Of a DNA stretch of 20,438 nt, positions 1 through 6,393 are shown piece after piece (position 1 is the first letter of the stretch; each line of letters begins with the position of its first letter). This stretch comes from a virus. The position numbers and the translations under genes were made by a program. Below the pieces are notes generated by a model, which was not told the origin of the DNA, ran no database searches, and saw only the letters and a program-made list of their open reading frames with translations. The DNA lies in the IMG/VR virus record IMGVR_UViG_3300037071_001215, positions 1-20,438 of that record. One strand, 5' to 3'.

Positions 1-1
1 A

Positions 2-673
2 AAAACACGGATGCCCGGCACCACGATTCAGGAGACGCACCACTACGGCAACGGCAACGGCGGGAACACTGGGCTGTCGGACTATCTCGCCAAGTTCAAG
101 GGCGGCGAGGCAGCCGGCGCCAACCTCCGCAATGTCTGGACCCTCGGCCCTGCCGCCTTCAAAGAAAGCCACTTCGCCACGTTCCCGCCGGAGATCCCGC
201 GCCGCTGCATCCTGGCCGGCACCAGCGAGAAGGGCGCGTGCCCGGCGTGCGGGGCGCCGTGGGTGCGGATCTCGAAGCCGACACCGGAGTACCAGGCTAC
301 GCTAGATCGCCTGAAGTCAGATCCAGCGTGGAAGGGCGCGCGGCGGGCGGAGGCTATCGCGATTGGCAACGCTTTCGGATCGCGAGCAACGAGAGAATCG
401 GCAAGCTACCAGACCCTCGGCTGGGCGCCCTCCTGTCAGTGCGACGCCGGCGACCCGGTGTCCTGCGTCGTCCTGGACCCATTCCTCGGCAGTGGCACCA
501 CCGCGCTCGTCGCCGACCGACTCGGCCGGGACTGCATCGGCATCGAGCTAAACGAGGAGTACGCCGAGATGGCACGGAAGAGGATCGAGCAGGACGCGGG
601 CTCGCTGTTCGGAGATCCAGTCTCCGTGGAAGCGCCGGCACAGCTTGACCTGTTCGTGGAGGTGGCCGGATGA
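2..673 (+). CDS. DNA methyltransferase (N4-cytosine/N6-adenine class), C-terminal part; 5' end outside the window
   Basis: The frame is open to the left edge, so the gene probably starts upstream and the ATG at 11 is not necessarily its start. Numbering from that ATG, the SAM-binding motif I (DPFLGSGTT) is at residues 156-164 and an acidic ribose-contact residue (Glu179) lies in the following strand (IGIEL). Upstream, the stretch around NLRNVWT and HFATFPPE matches the segment that follows the catalytic DPPY motif in beta-class methyltransferases, in which the catalytic motif precedes the SAM motif. The catalytic motif itself is outside the window. Four cysteines (C77, C80, C142, C144) suggest the zinc-ribbon insert common in phage enzymes of this type. 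The family methylates adenine N6 or cytosine N4 in DNA, and phages use such enzymes to evade restriction. The stop overlaps the next start (ATGA at 670). Specificity cannot be read from the sequence. Confidence 0.88.
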   Translation, partial: KTRMPGTTIQETHHYGNGNGGNTGLSDYLAKFKGGEAAGANLRNVWTLGPAAFKESHFATFPPEIPRRCILAGTSEKGACPACGAPWVRISKPTPEYQATLDRLKSDPAWKGARRAEAIAIGNAFGSRATRESASYQTLGWAPSCQCDAGDPVSCVVLDPFLGSGTTALVADRLGRDCIGIELNEEYAEMARKRIEQDAGSLFGDPVSVEAPAQLDLFVEVAG

Positions 674-888
674 GAGGCCGTATTCAGATTGGCGACGTCG
701 TCACCGGCCCAGCCGGCGGCGAGCAGTGGACCGTGACCGCCGTCCGTGGCCCAAAGATCGAAGTCATGCGCGATCACACCGACTCCCGAGGTGTCAACTG
801 GATCGAACGGCGAGAAGTCTTCAGGCGGGACTGCCGAGTCGTCGGCATCCAGGAGCCCCTGGGCCTGTTCACGGAGACGGGCCTATGA
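670..888 (+). CDS. small hypothetical protein, 72 aa, possible SH3/KOW-like fold
   Basis: The ATG at 670 overlaps the stop of the methyltransferase gene, and the stop at 886-888 overlaps the ATG of the VRR-NUC gene, so the frame is coupled on both sides. The protein is short and rich in beta-type residues. It has the pattern GDVVTGPAGG then WTVTAVRGPKIEV, which resembles a small SH3-like or KOW-like barrel. I do not recognise a named family. No catalytic motif, membrane segment or cysteine pair is visible. Its location between a methyltransferase and a nuclease suggests an accessory DNA-metabolism role, which is only an inference. Confidence 0.7.
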   Translation: MRGRIQIGDVVTGPAGGEQWTVTAVRGPKIEVMRDHTDSRGVNWIERREVFRRDCRVVGIQEPLGLFTETGL

Positions 889-1271
889 CCGCAGATGCCC
901 CAAGAACGCCGCTCAAGCCCTCTACAGCCGTTTCTCTCAGGAAAACGGGTAGAGTGGCACCCCGCGTCAATCCGGCCGAATCTAAACCGATTCAGCAGAC
1001 TGAGCGGGCGTTCCAGGCATCTGTCATCCGGTACGCCGAGCTGATGGGCTGGACGTGCCACCACCACTACGACTCGCGGCGGTCATCCCCTGGTCTGCCG
1101 GACTTGCTACTCGTCCGCCGACCCCGCGTCGTCTGGGCAGAACTCAAGAGCGAACGCGGCCGGCTCACTCCAGACCAGCGCGCCTGGATCGAAGAACTGC
1201 GAGCCTGCGGCCAGGAAGTGTTTCTTTGGAGACCTTCAGACTGGGAGAAAATCGAACGTGTGCTTAGGTGA
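885..1271 (+). CDS. VRR-NUC domain nuclease
   Basis: The ATG at 885 is chosen because it overlaps the preceding stop (ATGA). Upstream in-frame starts would run through the preceding gene. The product is 128 aa. Residues 40-128 form a VRR-NUC (PD-(D/E)xK superfamily) nuclease: the conserved PGLPDLLL (Asp73), WAELKSE (Glu86, Lys88) and TPDQ (95-98) motifs are all present, ending in the family-typical WRPSDW segment. In phages this stand-alone nuclease usually lies among replication or recombination genes and is thought to cut branched DNA. The 3' end meets the antisense HNH gene, whose stop codon (1264-1266) lies inside this gene. A second, diverged copy of the last 18 or so codons lies beyond the HNH gene at 1897-1956, so the present C-terminus may have been acquired together with the HNH gene. 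Confidence 0.88.
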   Translation: MTADAPRTPLKPSTAVSLRKTGRVAPRVNPAESKPIQQTERAFQASVIRYAELMGWTCHHHYDSRRSSPGLPDLLLVRRPRVVWAELKSERGRLTPDQRAWIEELRACGQEVFLWRPSDWEKIERVLR

Positions 1272-1893
1272 CGTGTTTCCAGATGGCGCCTCTCTTGATG
1301 GCTCCAATAAGGCTGATGCTGACACCGAAGCGGTCTGCCAGGATCTTTTGGGTCTCGCCGGCCGCGCGGATCGTGCGCACGTCGTCTTCGGTAAGCTGCG
1401 CGCGGGGGTGGATCTCTCCGATCATCGGGCCAACGTGGGCGCCGGCTGCCCTTCGAGCGCGTTCCTTCCGCTCCTTCCCCTGAGCATTACGGCACGTTCG
1501 GCACCGGCGGGCTCCGGTCTTGGCGTCAATAATCAGGTTCTCTCCGCTGAGAGGATGACCGCCCGGGCACTCGGTGATAGCAGCCTTGGCCCTGCGAACG
1601 TTCTCGGCGTGGGTAACGGGCTCAAGGTGCCGCTCGTAGTTGACGCAATGACGGATTCGACAGAGATGGTCCAGGTCCGGCGTTTCCCTGGGCACTGGGC
1701 CGACGCCGAGCTGGTACGCGATGACGTGGACCTTCTGCATCCTGTGGCCCCGCTTCAAGTGAGCGTAGCCGTCTTCCCTGAGCGGGCCAGTCCATACCCA
1801 GCACGGGCCGAGGTCTGGACGGTGCGGCGGGATGGGGCCATTCAGGTCGACTCTGGCCCAGAAGAGGGGGTCGCGCGAGATGTCGATGCTCAT
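1264..1893 (-). CDS. HNH endonuclease 1 (HNH_3-type with C-terminal helix-turn-helix), antisense, probably mobile
   Basis: The product is 209 aa from the ATG at 1893; an in-frame ATG at 1908 would add five residues. The N-terminal block contains FWARVDLNGPIP and LGPCWVWTG (residues 11-36). The core DHLCRIRHC...HLEPVTHAENVRR (75-101) is the beta-beta-alpha-metal HNH_3 fold. A structural zinc site, CPGGH then CRTC (109-134), follows, and a C-terminal helix-turn-helix (about 170-205) ends in IWKHV. Such free-standing HNH proteins are typical phage homing-type endonucleases. One oddity is that the usual CVNPDHL is CVNYERHL, one residue longer between Asn and His. It is opposite to all neighbours, overlaps the end of the VRR-NUC gene by a few bases, and its start abuts a leftover VRR-NUC C-terminus. 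It is a clear paralogue of the HNH gene at 11625-12221. Confidence 0.9.
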   Translation of the reverse strand: MSIDISRDPLFWARVDLNGPIPPHRPDLGPCWVWTGPLREDGYAHLKRGHRMQKVHVIAYQLGVGPVPRETPDLDHLCRIRHCVNYERHLEPVTHAENVRRAKAAITECPGGHPLSGENLIIDAKTGARRCRTCRNAQGKERKERARRAAGAHVGPMIGEIHPRAQLTEDDVRTIRAAGETQKILADRFGVSISLIGAIKRGAIWKHVT

Positions 1894-1896
1894 GCG

Positions 1897-1956
1897 GGAG
1901 TATACCATTTCTGGCGCCCGGCCATGTGGCAGGACGTCGAGAGAATCCTGCGATGA
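1897..1956 (+). pseudogene. remnant of a VRR-NUC gene 3' end, displaced by the HNH insertion
   Basis: In the + frame that stops at 1954-1956, the last codons read VYHFWRPAMW then QDVERILR. The intact VRR-NUC upstream ends FLWRPSDW then EKIERVLR. Over 16 aligned residues, 8 are identical (W, R, P, W, E, R, L, R) and 4 more are conservative. The stop of the remnant overlaps the ATG of the next gene (ATGA at 1953), exactly the coupling seen elsewhere in this genome. This looks like the original end of the VRR-NUC gene, separated from its body by the antisense HNH gene. Confidence 0.68.
1899..1907 (-). promoter_or_regulatory. extended -10 promoter of HNH endonuclease 1
   Basis: Reading the minus strand, TGGTATACT matches an extended -10 element (TGnTATAAT) at 8 of 8 defined positions except the fifth base of the hexamer. 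The HNH start codon at 1893 lies only five bases beyond the hexamer, so the transcript would be leaderless or nearly so, in line with the absence of a Shine-Dalgarno sequence. No convincing -35 is seen. The paralogue HNH2 has the same element (TGGTATAAT). Confidence 0.5.
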
Positions 1957-2579
1957 AGACCCAGGAATACGCGCCAGACCGGCGCGGCTACCGAAACCCC
2001 GCCCATACGCAGGGGATGGCGGGGCTCTGCAATTGCAGTACCTGCTATCAGCGGCGCTGGTGGACCCCAGAGCGGCGGTCGGCGCGAGCTGCGGCGATGC
2101 GCCAGCAGTGGGCGAGCGGCCGGCGGGATGGTCAGCCGCACTCGAACGTCCGGCGCGCGTCACACTGGACGCCGGAGCAGGACGCCTCCTTGCGATCGCT
2201 TGCCGGGAAGCACGATCTGCCGGAACTTGCGGCGCTGATGAGCGCACTGTTCCACGTACCACGTACCACCCAGGCGATTCACCGACGGTGTCAGCGGCTC
2301 GGTATCTCCAGGCTACAACTTCGCCCGTACACTACGAGCGAAGTGGCGCGGATGTTGGGGATGGGCATAACAACCTTCCGCACCCGCATCGTCCTCCCCG
2401 GCCTCCTCCAGTTCGTATGGTGGCGCGGCGGCAGCGCCGGGACGCGCGTCTACCGTCGTGCCGATCTTGAGCGATTCATACGCCTGCACCCCGGTAGCTA
2501 CGACCCAGAGCGTATCCGAGACTCGCAACTTTCAGTGCTGGCGCGCGCGGTGACACGCGGTCGACTGCGGACTGGCTGA
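1953..2579 (+). CDS. DNA-binding protein with SANT/Myb-like and MerR-like helix-turn-helix domains
   Basis: The ATG at 1953 overlaps the stop of the VRR-NUC remnant, so this start is preferred over the in-frame ATG at 1926. The product is 208 aa. A Cys cluster (C26, C28, C31; CNCSTC) is near the N-terminus. A SANT/Myb-like or recombinase-like helical domain begins at HWTPEQDASL (71-119). A second helix-turn-helix of the MerR/excisionase type follows (YTTSEVARML through YRRADLERFI, about 126-176), with a beta-wing between. The tail is basic. Two DNA-binding domains and no catalytic motif point to a regulator or DNA-architecture protein, and its place just before the terminase genes would suit a late-gene regulator. 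That role is inferred, not shown. Confidence 0.75.
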   Translation: MKTQEYAPDRRGYRNPAHTQGMAGLCNCSTCYQRRWWTPERRSARAAAMRQQWASGRRDGQPHSNVRRASHWTPEQDASLRSLAGKHDLPELAALMSALFHVPRTTQAIHRRCQRLGISRLQLRPYTTSEVARMLGMGITTFRTRIVLPGLLQFVWWRGGSAGTRVYRRADLERFIRLHPGSYDPERIRDSQLSVLARAVTRGRLRTG

Positions 2580-2594
2580 GCAACTTCATGCACT

Positions 2595-2638
2595 GGGACC
2601 ACTTTGGGAGTAAGATGGTGGAAACGACGGGACCACTT
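2595..2638. repeat. pair of 10-bp direct repeats (GGGACCACTT) ahead of the terminase operon
   Basis: The exact 10-mer GGGACCACTT occurs at 2595-2604 and 2629-2638, 34 bases apart start to start, in the 91-bp gap before the small-terminase gene. This is one of the few non-coding gaps in the window. A weak -10-like TAAGAT lies between the copies (2611-2616), but no good -35 is seen. The arrangement would fit an operator for a regulator of the packaging operon. Confidence 0.35.
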
Positions 2639-2670
2639 GGTTTTCAACATTTCAAGAACGGAGCCTGAAC

Positions 2671-2982
2671 GTGGGACACGGCGGCGCTAGGCCAGGATCA
2701 GGCCGGAAGCGAACGCGCCCCTATCCGGCTATGCCCGGCTCGCCGGTGCAGACTGCACAGCAGAAACTCCATGACGCCCTCCCCGACCTCGTCGACCGCG
2801 CTATCGCTCTCGCCAAAGAGGGGAACTACAAGATGCTGGTCTACTGCATCGACCGCGTTCTGGGCTCGCCCGTCAAGACCATCGCCATCGAGGACGAAGC
2901 GCGCCGTATTGCCGAGGCTAGAGGCCTCGACCCCGACCGCGTCGTGCATCTCTTTGAAGACCTCAAACGGCGGGCCTCGTGA
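2671..2982 (+). CDS. putative terminase small subunit
   Basis: The GTG at 2671 is preceded by GGAG about 8 bases upstream. The product is 103 aa. It begins GHGGARPGSGRKR, a basic Gly/Pro-rich N-terminus found on many phage small-terminase and related DNA-binding proteins. A helical middle (AQQKLHDALPDLVDRAIALA) is followed by a charged C-terminal segment. It lies directly before the large terminase gene and its stop overlaps that gene's GTG (GTGA at 2979), the usual order for terminase subunits. The small subunit recognises the packaging site on phage DNA. The assignment rests on position and N-terminal motif; the sequence itself is weakly conserved. Confidence 0.65.
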   Translation: MGHGGARPGSGRKRTRPYPAMPGSPVQTAQQKLHDALPDLVDRAIALAKEGNYKMLVYCIDRVLGSPVKTIAIEDEARRIAEARGLDPDRVVHLFEDLKRRAS

Positions 2983-4274
2983 TCATTGCTGACGAGCTGG
3001 TCGCCCTTTACCAGGCGCTCGACCTCGCTGAGGCCGAGCGCCATCAGGCCGACCCCGACCTGTCCCTGCTCTCGCCGCTCCAGTGGGCCGAGCAGAACGC
3101 CACCATCGTCCTCCCGACCGAAGGCCGCATGCCATTCAGCCCCTATCCGTACCAGCGCGAACTGCTCGACGACCGATCCCTGCGCCGGGTCGTCCTCAAG
3201 GCCAGGCAGACCGGGATGAGCAACGTCATCGCCATCGAAGCCCTCCACCTCGCCATCACCCGCCCAGATTCGACCATCCTGTTTGTCTCCAGGAACCAGC
3301 AGGCAGCCCGGGTGCTGATCACCTACGCCCAACACACGCTGAGTGGGTTACGCCAGATCCCCGAGCTGACCAACGAGACGCAGAGCGAACTGGCATTCCC
3401 GAACGGCTCGCGCATCATCAGCCTGCCAGCCACAGCCAGCACCGGACGAGGCTTCGCTGCCACCCGCGTCTACCTCGATGAGTTCGCCTTCTGCGCCTAC
3501 GATGGGCTGATCTATGAAAGCATCGTCGGTACGGTCTCGACGGGTGGTGACCTGACCGTCCTCTCTACTGCCAACGGCCGTAACAACGTCTTCTTCCGTC
3601 TCTGGTCCGGGGTCGAGGGCGGGCACTGGTCGAAGCACCGTATTCACTGGTCGGACTGCCCGCGCTACACCGAGGCCTGGGCCGAGCGCACCCGGGCCGG
3701 CATGACGAGACAAGCGTTTGCGCAGGAATACGACCTCGACTTCCTGACCTCGGGCGACGCGGTCTTCGATCCTGCCGACCTGGCCCGGTGCGGCGATGAC
3801 TGGTCGGATCACACCGCGCACTGCACGCAGTTCGTGACGGCCTGGGACATCGGCCGCAGGCAGGATCACACGGTCGGGCTCACGCTCGGGCTCCGGGATG
3901 ATGCCTGGCACGTCGTCGCCTTCGAGCGGTTCCTAGCCCCGTACCCCGTCATTCAGAGCAGGATCGAGCAACGCGCCCGTACCTACCCTGGCCGGCATGT
4001 CGTGGAGTCCAACGGCGTCGGCGATCCTGTCATCGAGAACCTGAGTTGCCGCGTCGAACCGTTCACCACGACCGCGAAGACCAAAGTACAGGCGATCCAG
4101 GCGTTGCAGCTGCTGATCCAGCAGCGACGCTTCAAGCATGCCGAGCCACAGCTCGCGAACGAACTGAGCGTCTACGAATGGAACGATGCCGGCATCGTCC
4201 AGGACAGCGTGATGGCCGCGTCGATTGCCGCGTTCACGGTCCAGAAGCCGGCGAGAGCCGCATACGTGTACTGA
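2979..4274 (+). CDS. terL: terminase large subunit
   Basis: The product is 431 aa from a GTG overlapping the previous stop. The ATPase domain has a Walker A variant (KARQTGMS, residues 74-81), Walker B (VYLDE, 164-168) and the coupling motif STANG (196-200). The RNase H-like nuclease domain has AWDIG (Asp290), VESNGVGDPV (Glu343) and a final DSVMAA segment (Asp409), so all expected acidic residues are present. The protein packages phage DNA into the prohead with ATP and cuts concatemers. Its length is normal for the family. The N-terminal QWAEQN and PYPYQRELL patterns are typical adenine-recognition sequences. The gene is followed after 14 bases by the portal gene. Confidence 0.95.
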   Translation: MIIADELVALYQALDLAEAERHQADPDLSLLSPLQWAEQNATIVLPTEGRMPFSPYPYQRELLDDRSLRRVVLKARQTGMSNVIAIEALHLAITRPDSTILFVSRNQQAARVLITYAQHTLSGLRQIPELTNETQSELAFPNGSRIISLPATASTGRGFAATRVYLDEFAFCAYDGLIYESIVGTVSTGGDLTVLSTANGRNNVFFRLWSGVEGGHWSKHRIHWSDCPRYTEAWAERTRAGMTRQAFAQEYDLDFLTSGDAVFDPADLARCGDDWSDHTAHCTQFVTAWDIGRRQDHTVGLTLGLRDDAWHVVAFERFLAPYPVIQSRIEQRARTYPGRHVVESNGVGDPVIENLSCRVEPFTTTAKTKVQAIQALQLLIQQRRFKHAEPQLANELSVYEWNDAGIVQDSVMAASIAAFTVQKPARAAYVY

Positions 4275-4288
4275 GAGGGGGTGATCCT

Positions 4289-6325
4289 GTGGGCATCTTC
4301 GATTGGCTCGGGCCGCTGAACGCCGGGAGTAATAAATCGCGCGGCTGGGGCGACTTGCCGTCATCAGTAATAAAATTGCCCGAGACGAAAGCATCCTGGA
4401 CGATTGACGATTACCGCGCTGTCATCGTCTCGCCGCTGGTGCACGGCCCGGGTGCTACCGATCTCCTGGCCGGCGCCTACGGGGCTGCTGCCAACAGCGC
4501 GGTGTTCGCCTGCCTGACGGCCATCGCCTCAGCCTACGTCGAGGCGCCGCTCACGGTCTACCGACAGATGAGTCCGAAGGACCGAGAGCCACAGTTCGAC
4601 AGCCCGCTTCAATCATTGCTCGACTACCCGAATCCGGCGCTCGATATGCTGGAAATCATGGGCTGGGTGCAGTGCGCCAAGCACGTCGACGGGAACGCCT
4701 ACCTGCGGAAGATGCGCGCCGGCAACGACCTGACCGGCAACGTCGTCGAGCTGTGGCCGATCAGCCCGAGCAGGCTTGAGCCACGGACGATCCGCGATTC
4801 TGGCGACTTCATCAGCTTCTATCGCTACTACATCCGACCGGGCGTCTACGAGGACATCCCGACCGAAAACATCATTCACTTTCGGATGGGCCTCGACGAC
4901 AAGGATCATCGGCTCGGCATCTCCCCGTTGAAGCGACTGGTCCGCGAGGTTAGCAGCGACGACCAGGCCACCAGATACGCCGACCGCCTACTGGCGAACC
5001 TCGCCATTAATGGCCTGAGCATGGAGTTCGACAAGGACACCGGCCCGATTGATCGGGCGACCGCCGACGAGATGAAATCCAGGATTCAATCGGCCTACTC
5101 GGGCGACAACGTCGGCGCCGTCTCGGTGCTCAGCCCTGGCGCCAAGCTCGTGCAGCATGGATTCTCGCCTGAGCAGATGGACCTCAAGGTCTTGCACCGG
5201 GTGCCAGAGGAGCGTATCTCTGCCGTGTTGCAGGTACCTGCCATCGTCGCCGGTCTCGGCGCTGGCCTTGACCGCTCGACGTTCGCCAACTACGAAGAGG
5301 CGAATCAGTCATTTATCGAGAAAACGATCCTGTCTCTCTACCGTGCCGACGACAAGAAGCTAACCCATAGCCTCGCGGTCGACTTCACATCGGACCGCAA
5401 GATCAGCATTGCCCACGACATCACTCAGATGCGCGCCTTGCAGGACGACGAGGACAAGAAGGCGACGCGGCTGGCTGCTTACGTCGCTGCCGGCATCCTC
5501 GATGTCAACGAGGCGCGTGCCGAGATCGGCCGGGAGCCTCGCGCTCCGTCGCCCCCGGCAGACGCAGCGGCTCCGGCGCTTCCGTCCTCCCCTCCGGAAG
5601 CGCGGAGCCGGCCGCGCATCCTCACCCTGCCGAATCGGGAACTCAAGAGTCCGGACGACCTGCCCGGCCTGTTCGGGCGCCTCAAGGACAACCTGGAGCC
5701 CGACTGGTTCTCGGAGATCGAATCGTTCCTGACCGCACAACTCAGGAGGGTCAATGCTCGACTCCGTGCTGGCGGCGATACGGCGGAGGGACTGGTCGCC
5801 GAGGGCGAGGCACAACTGCTCGGTGAGACACTTACCCCTCTCCAGACCGCCCTGTTGTCCGACGTGTCACGCCTTGTGGTCGCGGAGCTGGCGGTGGCTT
5901 TCGATCTGGACGACGCGGCATCTCGCGCATACCTGCGAGATGCCGGTTCCAACATTGTTGGCATCACCGAGACGACGCGCGACGCGGTCAGAGCCGCCCT
6001 CATCGAGGGCCAGCAGGCCGGCGAGGGAATCCCCCAACTCGCCGCCCGCCTCCAGCAACTCCCCGCCTTCAACCGCGCTCGCGCCATCACCGTTAGTCGA
6101 ACTGAACTCGGGCATGCAGCGAATGTCGCAGCAGTTGCGAACTACCGCGCGAGTGGTGTCGTTGTTGGCGTCCGGGTCTTCGACGGCGACTACGACGCCG
6201 AGTGCATCGCGATGAACGGCCGGACGTTCACCCTCGACCAGACACCGCCGACCTTGCAGCACCCTCGTTGCCTGCGGGCGTTCGCGCCGATCACCGACGT
6301 CAGCGAGTTAGTGAGGTCAGCGTGA
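4289..6325 (+). CDS. portal protein fused to a MuF (SPP1 gp7-like) head morphogenesis domain
   Basis: The GTG at 4289 has GAGAGGGG about 8 bases upstream and gives GIFDWLG, a common portal N-terminus; the open frame further upstream overlaps the terminase gene. The product is 678 aa. Residues 1 to about 430 are an HK97-type portal: VFACLTAIASAYVEAPLTVY, PNPALDMLE, then GNAYL, GISPLKRL and the late segment with VPAIVAG and NYEEAN. A Pro/Ala-rich linker follows. The C-terminal about 220 residues are MuF-like, with the RTELGHAANVAAV motif (about 604-616) and HPRCLRAF near the end. The portal forms the DNA gate at one capsid vertex, and MuF proteins are minor head proteins that are usually separate. 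No stop or start splits the two parts. Confidence 0.93.
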   Translation: MGIFDWLGPLNAGSNKSRGWGDLPSSVIKLPETKASWTIDDYRAVIVSPLVHGPGATDLLAGAYGAAANSAVFACLTAIASAYVEAPLTVYRQMSPKDREPQFDSPLQSLLDYPNPALDMLEIMGWVQCAKHVDGNAYLRKMRAGNDLTGNVVELWPISPSRLEPRTIRDSGDFISFYRYYIRPGVYEDIPTENIIHFRMGLDDKDHRLGISPLKRLVREVSSDDQATRYADRLLANLAINGLSMEFDKDTGPIDRATADEMKSRIQSAYSGDNVGAVSVLSPGAKLVQHGFSPEQMDLKVLHRVPEERISAVLQVPAIVAGLGAGLDRSTFANYEEANQSFIEKTILSLYRADDKKLTHSLAVDFTSDRKISIAHDITQMRALQDDEDKKATRLAAYVAAGILDVNEARAEIGREPRAPSPPADAAAPALPSSPPEARSRPRILTLPNRELKSPDDLPGLFGRLKDNLEPDWFSEIESFLTAQLRRVNARLRAGGDTAEGLVAEGEAQLLGETLTPLQTALLSDVSRLVVAELAVAFDLDDAASRAYLRDAGSNIVGITETTRDAVRAALIEGQQAGEGIPQLAARLQQLPAFNRARAITVSRTELGHAANVAAVANYRASGVVVGVRVFDGDYDAECIAMNGRTFTLDQTPPTLQHPRCLRAFAPITDVSELVRSA

Positions 6326-6327
6326 GG

Positions 6328-6360
6328 GCTCGGTAGGTGGCTGGTACCCACCTACCGAGC
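6328..6360 (+). terminator. 13-bp perfect stem-loop between the portal and the secreted-protein gene
   Basis: The arms at 6328-6340 and 6348-6360 (GCTCGGTAGGTGG and its complement) pair perfectly over 13 bp around a 7-base loop, three bases after the portal stop. No T-run follows, so a classical Rho-independent terminator is not supported. It may be a weak terminator, an mRNA processing or stabilising hairpin, or an end of an inserted cassette. Confidence 0.5.
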
Positions 6361-6393
6361 AGAGCATCACGGAGAACCCTGGAAGGAAACCCC

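Noticed and set aside
645-884. Upstream extension of the VRR-NUC frame to 645
   Set aside because: It overlaps two supported genes and gives an Arg/Ser-rich shadow sequence; the ATG at 885 shows the ATGA coupling seen throughout.
1258-1956. 232-codon + strand frame across the HNH1 gene
   Set aside because: Most of it is the antisense shadow of the HNH gene, which has clear motifs on the minus strand. Only the last 19 codons are meaningful, as the VRR-NUC remnant.
4046-4288. Upstream extension of the portal frame
   Set aside because: It lies inside the terminase nuclease domain; the GTG at 4289 has a good ribosome binding site and gives a typical portal N-terminus.
6328-6360. Hairpin as a phage attachment site
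   Set aside because: There is no integrase, tRNA end or second copy in the window; a hairpin alone does not support an attachment site.
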